Of a stretch of 7,213 bases of DNA, positions 1 through 4,975 are shown one piece after another. The notes under the pieces are model-generated. The model was not told the DNA's origin. It was given only the letters and a program-made list of their open reading frames with translations, and ran no database searches. Numbering within the stretch: the stretch's first letter is position 1; every line of letters begins with the position of its first letter. The stretch is taken from contig JAUYDP010000048.1 of NCBI GenBank assembly GCA_030691805.1, forward strand, positions 1 to 7,213, given 5' to 3'. The translations under genes and the position numbers were made by a program. The stretch is from Dehalococcoidia bacterium. Lineage in GTDB: Bacteria; Chloroflexota; Dehalococcoidia; JAUYDP01.

Positions 1-27
1 CGCGCCATAGCTATCTTAGATTAAGAC

Positions 28-885
28 ATGGAACCCTTCCAGTACCACCGGCCCGGAACCCTGTCCGAGGCCCTGCGCCTGTTGCAGAACCACGGTGGCG
101 AGGCCAGGCCCCTGGCCGGCGGACAGTCCCTCATGCCCCTCCTTGCGGAAGGCATACTGGCCCCCCAGGTCCTGGTCAACCTGGTAGATATTCCGGAGAT
201 GCGGGAACTCAGTTGGAGTGATAGCGGCGGACTTTCTATTGGGGCTGTGGTCACTCAGAGGAACCTGGAGCTCTCGCCCCTGGTCCAGGCCAGGCTCCCA
301 TCTCTGGCGGATGCGGTTTCCAAGGTGGCCTCGGTGCCGGTCCGGAATCTGGGGACCCTTGGGGGCAATCTCTGCCATGCTGGCCCCGGGGCCGACCCTC
401 CAGCTATTCTGATGGCCCTGAATTCCTCATTGCGGATATCGGGGCCCACGGGGGAGCGGGTACTGCCAGTAGAAGACCTATTTGTCGGACCCTATGAGAA
501 CGCTCTGGCGGAAGGAGAGGTTCTTCTGGCGATTCAGGTCCCGCCCATGCCCGCTGGGGCGAAGGCGGTCTACCTGAAGCACTCTGTCCGCGCCATAGAC
601 CCTGCCATAGTGGGCATTGGGGCGATGGTGCAGGTACGGAACGGCCTGGTGCGGGAGGCCCGCATCGGGATGGTTGGGGCAGGCCCCCGGCCGGTGCGGG
701 CCAGGGGCGCAGAGGAGGCGCTGCGGGGGCGGCCCTTCGACGAGGATTCTATTCGGAACGCGGCCCAGGCCGCCGCCGCCGAGGCAGAGCCCCTCACGGA
801 TGGCTACGCTTCCGCCGGATACCGCCGCAAGATGGTGGCCGTCTTCGTGCGAAGGGCATTAGAGAAGTTACGGGTGACCATGTGA
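28..885 (+). CDS. FAD-binding (medium) subunit of a xanthine dehydrogenase/CO dehydrogenase-family molybdenum hydroxylase
   Basis: This 285-residue protein has the usual length and layout of the CoxM/CutM-type flavin subunit. An N-terminal PCMH-type FAD-binding domain covers about residues 1-175, followed by a CO-dehydrogenase-flavoprotein C-terminal domain at about 180-283. Visible FAD-site motifs are AGGQSLMPLL from residue 30 and VRNLGTLGGN at 105-114, followed by CHAGPGADPP. The family role is to take electrons from the 2Fe-2S subunit onto FAD and pass them to an external acceptor; it is cytoplasmic, with no signal peptide. The ATG at 28 gives the expected N-terminus (MEPFQYHRP). No Shine-Dalgarno is visible in the 27 bases before it, so the mRNA may be leaderless or start differently. 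It is the first of three subunit genes in M-S-L order. The next gene is 328 bases away, which is unusually far for this operon type. The substrate cannot be read from this subunit. Confidence 0.95.
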   Translation: MEPFQYHRPGTLSEALRLLQNHGGEARPLAGGQSLMPLLAEGILAPQVLVNLVDIPEMRELSWSDSGGLSIGAVVTQRNLELSPLVQARLPSLADAVSKVASVPVRNLGTLGGNLCHAGPGADPPAILMALNSSLRISGPTGERVLPVEDLFVGPYENALAEGEVLLAIQVPPMPAGAKAVYLKHSVRAIDPAIVGIGAMVQVRNGLVREARIGMVGAGPRPVRARGAEEALRGRPFDEDSIRNAAQAAAAEAEPLTDGYASAGYRRKMVAVFVRRALEKLRVTM

Positions 886-932
886 AACAAGCGAAGGCAT
901 ACGATTTTGGCAAGAAATACCGGGTATGTGCA

Positions 933-971
933 AGCCGCACTAGGCCGACACGGCGGTCGGCCACTACGGCT
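933..971. repeat. Hairpin repeat family 1, copy 1 (inverted relative to copy 2)
   Basis: The core stem is GGCCGAC (943-949) with GTCGGCC (956-962) around a six-base loop. An outer stem, AGCCG (933-937) with CGGCT (967-971), lies across an internal loop (cacta/acta). The reverse complement of 943-967 matches 1063-1087 at 21 of 25 positions, so this is a second copy in the opposite orientation. Confidence 0.75.
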
Positions 972-981
972 GGTGGCTCAA

Positions 982-1001
982 GCGGGGCTAGAAAGCCCCG
1001 C
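982..1001. repeat. Perfect 8-bp hairpin with AGAA tetraloop
   Basis: GCGGGGCT (982-989) and AGCCCCGC (994-1001) form a perfect stem around the four-base loop AGAA. There is no T-run after it, so it is not a canonical intrinsic terminator; read-through into the next subunit gene would also be required. The same 8-mer (AGCCCCGC or its complement) bounds both REP-like elements at 4343-4401 and 4626-4681, hinting at related repeats. Confidence 0.75.
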
Positions 1002-1028
1002 CTATCCGAAGTTGCTCGCCTATCCGAA
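999..1028. repeat. 12-base direct repeat, 18-base period
   Basis: CGCCTATCCGAA occurs at 999-1010 and again, identically, at 1017-1028. The first copy overlaps the right foot of the 982-1001 hairpin. It may be a local duplication at the edge of an inserted repeat. Confidence 0.7.
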
Positions 1029-1062
1029 ATTCGCAGCCTTTTCCTGCCTTCGTCCCATGGGC

Positions 1063-1089
1063 GTAGTGGCGGACGGCCCTGTCCGCCAT
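1063..1089. repeat. Hairpin repeat family 1, copy 2
   Basis: TGGCGGAC (1067-1074) pairs with GTCCGCCA (1081-1088) around the loop GGCCCT. The stretch 1063-1087 is 21/25 identical to the reverse complement of 943-967. The four differences (1071, 1075, 1079, 1084) form two base pairs, 1071-1084 and 1075-1079 (the latter with T1080 bulged). Both are G-C here and C-G in the other copy, so pairing is preserved. Confidence 0.75.
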
Positions 1090-1213
1090 GGGGTGGCGGG
1101 GGGTTCGCCTCCAGTCCCAGCACCTGGATATCGCGCCAAACACCGTCGGCTTTGGGCACACGCCGGTGCTCCCGGCGCACAACGGTTACATACCCGTGGC
1201 ATTGCGGGGTCCA

Positions 1214-1693
1214 ATGACGCACGCTCTGTGCCTCACGGTTAACGGAGAGGCTCTGGAGTTCTCGGTTGAGCCTCACTTGACCCTGCTGGACCTCATCAGG
1301 GACCATGTGGAGTTGACCGGATGCCGCCGGGGGTGCGACAGCGGCTACTGCGGGGCCTGTACCGTGCTCCTGAATGGCAAGGCCGTCCATTCCTGTTCCG
1401 TGCTGGCGGTGGCCGCCGACGGTGCGCACGTGCTGACGGTGGAGGGCCTGGTCAGGGATGGCCGGCTACACCCCGTCCAACAGGCCTTTATCGAGCATGG
1501 GGCTATACAGTGCGGATACTGTACTCCAGGCATGATACTCTCCTCGGTGGCCCTTTTGAAAGAAAACCCCCAGCCGTCAGAGCCTGAGGTGCGAGCCTAT
1601 CTGAGCGGTAATCTCTGCCGCTGCACGGGATACGTGCGGATCGTGCAGGCGGTCCTGGCCGCCGCGGAATCTATGAGGGAGGAGCGGGCATGA
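1214..1693 (+). CDS. [2Fe-2S] (small) subunit of the molybdenum hydroxylase
   Basis: This 159-residue protein matches the normal size of CoxS/CutS-type subunits. The N-terminal plant-type ferredoxin domain has cluster ligands Cys41, Cys46, Cys49 and Cys61 (CDSGYCGACTV...HSC). The C-terminal four-helix [2Fe-2S]-binding domain has Cys100, Cys103, Cys135 and Cys137 (QCGYCTPG and GNLCRCTGY). All eight ligands are present. The two clusters relay electrons from the Mo site to FAD. The start is placed at 1214 because MTHALCLTVNG is the family N-terminus. An in-frame ATG at 1088 would add 42 unrelated residues encoded by the repeat-rich insert. No good Shine-Dalgarno precedes 1214 (only a GCGGGG run), perhaps because the insert altered the leader. 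The stop overlaps the catalytic-subunit start. Confidence 0.95.
   Translation: MTHALCLTVNGEALEFSVEPHLTLLDLIRDHVELTGCRRGCDSGYCGACTVLLNGKAVHSCSVLAVAADGAHVLTVEGLVRDGRLHPVQQAFIEHGAIQCGYCTPGMILSSVALLKENPQPSEPEVRAYLSGNLCRCTGYVRIVQAVLAAAESMREERA
1676..1684 (+). promoter_or_regulatory. Shine-Dalgarno for the catalytic subunit
   Basis: AGGGAGGAG ends five bases before the ATG at 1690, inside the last codons of the 2Fe-2S subunit gene. With the ATGA overlap it fixes the start and implies translational coupling. Confidence 0.8.
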
Positions 1694-3996
1694 GCGAGCT
1701 CTCCGTGGTCGGCAAGGCTCTGGTCCGTACGGACGGCCTGCGGAAGGCCACAGCCCAGGTGACCTACGGGGTGGACTTCAAGCTGCCCGGCATGCTCTAT
1801 GGCAAGCTGTTGCGCAGTCCGTATCCGCACGCCCGCATCATCAGCATAGATACCTCCCAGGCCGAAGCTCTACCGGGGGTAAAAGCTGTCGTTACAGGGA
1901 AGGACTCGCCGGAAGGGCTTTTCGGCTCCCGTATAAACGACCAGCCTCCCCTGGCTCGCGAAAAGGTGCGCTACATTGGGGAGCCGGTGGCGGCGGTGGC
2001 CGCCGTAAACGAGGCCACCGCCGAGAAAGCCCTGGGCCTGATTCGGGTGGAATACGAGGAGATAACGCCTGTATTCGACCCAAAGGAGGCTATGAGGCCT
2101 GGCGCGCCCATCATCCATGCGGACCTGGGGAAGTACCAGGCCAGCCCCATCTTCTGCCACCCGGTTCCGGGGACCAATATCATGAACTACATGAAGATAC
2201 GCCACGGCAATGTGGAAATGGGCTTCGCCCAGGCCGATTTCATCTTCGAGGATACCTTCACCACTCCAGCCCAGCACCATTGCTGCCTGGAGCCGCACGC
2301 CGCCGTCGGACAGGTGGGCCTGGACGGCAAAGCTACGGTCTGGACCAGCACCCAGGGCCCCTATAAGGTGCGAACCGAGAGCGCCTCTGCCCTATCCATG
2401 CCCCCCAGCCGGGTGCGAGTTATCGCCACCCAGGTGGGCGGGGGCTTCGGGGCCAAGGGGCGCGCCAAGCTGGAGCCTCACTGCGTGCTCCTCTCCCGCA
2501 AGTCCGGCCGGCCGGTTAAAATCGTCCTCACCCGCCACGAGGTCTTCACCGCCACCAGCACTCGCCATCCATCGGTAATCCGCATCAAGACCGGGGTAAA
2601 GTCGGATGGCACGATTCTAGCCCGGGAGGTGGAGGTTATCCTGGATACCGGCGCCTACAGCGAGTCTGGGGAGATAGTCTGCTGGGAGATAGGACAGGGC
2701 GCCGCCGGCCCGTACCAGATTCCCAACGTAAAGGTGGATGCTTACGCCGTCTATACCAATAAGGTGCCGGCCGGCCCCATGCGGGGCTTCGGGTGGCCCC
2801 AGATCATGTGGGCCAGTGAGTCCCAGATAGACATCATCGCCCATAAGCTGGGACTGGACCCACTGGAGGTCCGGCTACGAAACGCCCTGGAGGAGGGCAG
2901 CGTCTCAGCTACGGGGGAGGTGATGCACAGCGTGGGCCTGAAGGAGTGCCTGCGCGAAGCGGCCGCCGCTATAGGATGGGATGACCAGCGTCCACCCAAC
3001 CGGGGTCGGGGCATCGCTTGCCTTACCAAGATGTCGGTGCCCTTCCTGCCGTCCAGCGCCTTCGTCAAGATCAATGAGGATGGGCGGGTAGGGCTGCTTA
3101 CCAGCGCCGTGGACATAGGGCAAGGGTCCGACACGGTCCTGGCCCAGATTTGCGCCGAGGATCTGGGAGTGGGCCTTTCGGATATAGAGGTGGCGGTCCC
3201 GGATACGGACACCACCCCCCCGGACATGGGCGTCATCGCCAGCCGCATCACCTTCCACGTGGGGAACGCCGTCCGCCTGGCCGCCGCCGATGCCCGGCAG
3301 CAGGTCCTGGCCCTGGCCGCTGATATGCTGGAGGCCAGCCCGGAGGACCTGCTGCTAGCTGACGGTAAAGTCTTCGTGCGGGGCAGCCCTGATAGAGCTT
3401 TGAGCCTGGCCCAGGTGTCAACGGCAGCCTTTTTTCAGAAGGGAGGCCCGATTCTGGGCCGTGGCTCTTTCCTGGACGAGGACGTGGTCCCAACGGACCC
3501 CGACACCGGCCAGAGCCCCAAGCCGTGTCCGTACTGGAAGTATGGCGCTACGGCCGTGGAGGTAGAGGTGGACCCGGAGACGGGGGTGATCAAGGTGTTG
3601 AAGCTAGCCTCGGCCCACGACTGCGGACGGGCCATCAACCCGCTGTTGCTCAATGGGCAGATCGAGGGCGGCGCCCTTACCGGCCTGGCTTATGCTCTTT
3701 GGGAGGAGGTAGTCTTCGATGGAGGGCGGATAACCAATCCTTCCTTCATGGAATACCGCATCCCTTCTACGGTAGAGGCGCCCAATATCAGCCCCATAAT
3801 CGTTGAGGCGGAACATCACGCCGGCCCCTTCGGGGCTAAGGGAGCGGGCGAGGCCAGCACCATCGGCGTAGCGGCGGCCGTGGGCAACGCCCTATTCGAC
3901 GCAGTAAAGGTCCGCATCAAGGACTTACCCCTCACCTGGGAGAAGGTCCTGGCGGCGCTAGAGAAGAAGGCAGACGATGACCGAAAGGAGGCTTGA
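1690..3996 (+). CDS. Molybdopterin-binding catalytic (large) subunit, xanthine dehydrogenase family
   Basis: This 768-residue protein has the normal length for CoxL/XdhA-type large subunits. An N-terminal a/b-hammerhead domain (about 15-130) leads into the two Mo-cofactor-binding domains. Motifs seen are QVGGGFGAK (248-256), the active-site loop PMRGFGWPQ (363-371), DIGQGSDTV (475-483) and GAKGAGEAS (715-723), where Glu721 aligns with the catalytic glutamate of the family. The protein should hydroxylate its substrate at a molybdopterin cytosine dinucleotide-type Mo centre, with water as oxygen source. The loop has RGFG, as in xanthine dehydrogenase and related hydroxylases, and not the cysteine-containing AYxCSFR loop of form I CO dehydrogenase, so CO oxidation is unlikely. 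Substrate unknown. No Tat signal is seen, so it is cytoplasmic. It overlaps the upstream stop by four bases and the downstream start by one. Confidence 0.95.
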   Translation: MSELSVVGKALVRTDGLRKATAQVTYGVDFKLPGMLYGKLLRSPYPHARIISIDTSQAEALPGVKAVVTGKDSPEGLFGSRINDQPPLAREKVRYIGEPVAAVAAVNEATAEKALGLIRVEYEEITPVFDPKEAMRPGAPIIHADLGKYQASPIFCHPVPGTNIMNYMKIRHGNVEMGFAQADFIFEDTFTTPAQHHCCLEPHAAVGQVGLDGKATVWTSTQGPYKVRTESASALSMPPSRVRVIATQVGGGFGAKGRAKLEPHCVLLSRKSGRPVKIVLTRHEVFTATSTRHPSVIRIKTGVKSDGTILAREVEVILDTGAYSESGEIVCWEIGQGAAGPYQIPNVKVDAYAVYTNKVPAGPMRGFGWPQIMWASESQIDIIAHKLGLDPLEVRLRNALEEGSVSATGEVMHSVGLKECLREAAAAIGWDDQRPPNRGRGIACLTKMSVPFLPSSAFVKINEDGRVGLLTSAVDIGQGSDTVLAQICAEDLGVGLSDIEVAVPDTDTTPPDMGVIASRITFHVGNAVRLAAADARQQVLALAADMLEASPEDLLLADGKVFVRGSPDRALSLAQVSTAAFFQKGGPILGRGSFLDEDVVPTDPDTGQSPKPCPYWKYGATAVEVEVDPETGVIKVLKLASAHDCGRAINPLLLNGQIEGGALTGLAYALWEEVVFDGGRITNPSFMEYRIPSTVEAPNISPIIVEAEHHAGPFGAKGAGEASTIGVAAAVGNALFDAVKVRIKDLPLTWEKVLAALEKKADDDRKEA
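3984..3991 (+). promoter_or_regulatory. Shine-Dalgarno for the ABM-like gene
   Basis: AAAGGAGG lies four bases before the ATG at 3996. A TTG at 3993 is only one base from it and too close to be the start, so the ATG overlapping the previous TGA (TGATG) is chosen. Confidence 0.8.
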
Positions 3997-4295
3997 TGTT
4001 CTACCAAATAGGTAAGTTCCAGGTTATACCCGGCAAAGAGAAGGAATTTGAGGGGTTAGTGCGCCAGCTCTTTATAGACACCCGGGGCATTGCCACCGAC
4101 CGGATTCAGGTTTACCTGGTCCGCTCCACGTCCGATCCTGCTCACTATAGCATCGTTGGCACCTGGAAGAGCGCTCATCAATGGGAAGCCATTGGCCAAA
4201 CAACTCTGCGCCAGGAGTTTAACGAAAAGCTCAAGAGTATCCTCCAGCGTCCACGCGAAGGAGAGATGTTCGAGGTGGTGGTAGGGGAGCCATAG
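3996..4295 (+). CDS. Small ABM-like (antibiotic biosynthesis monooxygenase-type) dimeric alpha/beta-barrel protein
   Basis: This 99-residue protein has the size and pattern of a single ferredoxin-like ABM domain. An opening beta strand (MFYQIGKFQVIPGKEKEFEG) is followed by an amphipathic helix, a strand ending in YLVRSTSDPAHYSIVGTW, and a helix with the typical 'W.s...' pattern (KSAHQWEAIGQT). A final strand reads MFEVVVGEP. Such proteins usually dimerise and act as cofactor-free oxygenases, haem-degrading enzymes or small-molecule-binding partners. Which of these applies here cannot be told. It is coupled to the catalytic subunit by the TGATG overlap and a strong Shine-Dalgarno, so it probably works with the hydroxylase, for example on its product or as an accessory factor. 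That role is inferred. No signal peptide or membrane segment is seen. It ends the operon. Confidence 0.75.
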   Translation: MFYQIGKFQVIPGKEKEFEGLVRQLFIDTRGIATDRIQVYLVRSTSDPAHYSIVGTWKSAHQWEAIGQTTLRQEFNEKLKSILQRPREGEMFEVVVGEP

Positions 4296-4342
4296 GTTCC
4301 GCCAAGTTCCGGTAGTTGCCACAAGAAGCTTGAGGCTGGAGA

Positions 4343-4401
4343 AGCCCCGCCCGAGGCTAAAGCCAAGTCGGGCTGAGAAGCCGAAGCCCGCTGAAGGGGC
4401 T
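4343..4401. repeat. REP-like hairpin element A (family 2)
   Basis: This 59-base imperfect palindrome is bounded by AGCCCC (4343-4348) and GGGGCT (4396-4401). It has an inner stem CGGGCT (4369-4374) with AGCCCG (4385-4390) around a 10-base loop, and a small GGCTaaAGCC motif. It aligns with the reverse complement of 4626-4681 at 47 of 56 positions plus one 3-base gap. The similarity seems to continue weakly outward (ggattcgg at 4402-4409 against ccgaaacctgtcc at 4611-4623). Confidence 0.8.
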
Positions 4402-4625
4402 GGATTCGGAAGTGATAGGGGGCAAAGAGATAGGCTCAGTTTCAGGCTGTTCTATCATCTAGGTTGGGATACTAGGATTAGGTAGTAAATAGTCGGACAA
4501 GGTAGTCCAATAATGCGAAGGCCCGAGGGAAACACTTATCCGGCGGACTACAATCCCGATTTTGAAGAGGCTGAGCCAGGAATGGGTGGCTGGGGAGATC
4601 AAACTGGCATCCGAAACCTGTCCTT
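4402..4625. other. Spacer between inverted elements A and B
   Basis: These 224 bases lie between the inverted REP-like copies and look lower in GC than the flanking genes, especially at 4436-4500. No coding potential is recognised. Short self-complementary pieces (GATAG 4430-4434 with CTATC 4452-4456; GGAC 4495-4498 with GTCC 4505-4508) are too weak to name. With the two arms this could be the body of a small non-autonomous element. Confidence 0.45.
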
Positions 4626-4681
4626 AGCCCCTTTAGTGGGCTTGGGTCTCTTAGCCCATGGCTTTAGCCCGGGGCGGGGCT
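4626..4681. repeat. REP-like hairpin element B (family 2, inverted relative to A)
   Basis: This 56-base element is bounded by AGCCCC (4626-4631) and GGGGCT (4676-4681). The inner stem TGGGCT (4637-4642) pairs with AGCCCA (4653-4658) around a 10-base loop. In element A the corresponding closing pair is C-G in place of T-A, so the stem is kept by a paired change, and the loop length of 10 is also kept. Confidence 0.8.
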
Positions 4682-4790
4682 GCCAATTATCCAGATGTCG
4701 GGTGTCTGCCACCAATCGCGAAGGCCGGATTCCCGCTGATATCCAATGTAAGGCTATTAACCCTCTATGAGGGGGCAAACAAACGTAGAG

Positions 4791-4937
4791 TTGGGGCTTG
4801 CCCCCAGCCGGCGGTTATTCGCTTGTGCAGGGCTGGGGCTTATGCCCAGTAGACGGTTATTTGCTTGTGTAGGGCTAGGGCTTATGCCCAGCCGGCGGTT
4901 ATTCACATCTGTAGGGCTGGGGCTTGTGTCCAGCCGG
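4791..4937. repeat. Tandem repeat, 42-base unit, about 3.5 copies
   Basis: Units are 4791-4832, 4833-4874, 4875-4916 and a partial 4917-4937. Neighbouring units differ at about 8-9 of 42 positions (roughly 80% identity). Each begins with a small hairpin core of the type CTGGGGCTTATGCCCAG, followed in the complete units by a GGCGGTTATTCGC-like tract. Because 42 is a multiple of three, the repeat stays open in one frame (reading like GLGLMPSRRLFACV), but there is no sign this is translated. Confidence 0.85.
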
Positions 4938-4964
4938 GGCTTGGATCGGGGGACAAGCCCCCGA
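4936..4964. repeat. Strong hairpin just upstream of the YfhO-type gene
   Basis: GGGGCTTG (4936-4943) pairs with CAAGCCCC (4954-4961) around a 10-base loop. Alternatively TCGGGGG (4946-4952) pairs with CCCCCGA (4958-4964) around ACAAG. The two folds are mutually exclusive. No T-run follows, so it is not a canonical terminator. It ends 11 bases before the ATG at 4976 and occupies the place where a ribosome-binding site would be. Confidence 0.65.
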
Positions 4965-4975
4965 ACTACGCGCCC

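Larger units (their letters stand above)
886..1213. other. Non-coding, hairpin-rich insert inside the hydroxylase operon
   Basis: This 328-base stretch separates the FAD and 2Fe-2S subunit genes, which in related operons usually abut or overlap. Open frames here show no recognisable protein, and the low-complexity predicted peptides look like chance. It contains an inverted pair of related hairpins (933-971 and 1063-1089), a perfect 8-base-pair hairpin (982-1001) and a 12-base direct repeat (999-1010 and 1017-1028). The last 120 bases before the 1214 start (about 1090-1213) show only weak, short self-complementarity and no clear ribosome-binding site. The stretch is best explained as one or more REP/MITE-like elements inserted between co-transcribed genes. 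Confidence 0.7.
4296..4975. other. Gene-free, repeat-rich region between the hydroxylase operon and the YfhO-type gene
   Basis: No frame in these 680 bases looks like a real gene. The longer open stretches cross the repeats and lack ribosome-binding sites. In order it holds REP-like element A (4343-4401), a spacer of lower GC (4402-4625), REP-like element B in the opposite orientation (4626-4681), and about 110 bases with only a small CCCTC/GAGGG hairpin (4761-4773). These are followed by a 42-base tandem repeat (4791-4937) and a strong hairpin (4936-4964). No canonical intrinsic terminator (stem plus T-run) was found after 4295, and no convincing promoter for the downstream gene. Confidence 0.7.

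Noticed and set aside
1..10. Ten-base sequence CGCGCCATAG repeated at 590-599
   Set aside because: It is short, and the second copy is inside conserved coding sequence, so it is most likely chance.
982..1001. Intrinsic terminator after the FAD subunit gene
   Set aside because: The stem is strong but has no following T-run, and termination here would cut off the essential S and L subunits.
1088..1213. 42-residue N-terminal extension of the 2Fe-2S subunit from the ATG at 1088
   Set aside because: The extension starts inside hairpin copy 2 and matches no family N-terminus; MTHALCLTVNG at 1214 is the normal beginning.
4464..4491. Weak promoter-like pair TTGGGA and TAAATA, 16 bases apart
   Set aside because: It matches the consensus poorly and lies almost 500 bases from the next start codon, with nothing to support it beyond local AT-richness.
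4513..4770. 85-residue open frame between the REP-like elements
   Set aside because: It crosses element B, has no ribosome-binding site and gives no recognisable protein.
4791..4937. Possible CRISPR array
   Set aside because: The units are contiguous and diverged with no unique spacers between conserved repeats, and no cas gene is in the window. It is a minisatellite.
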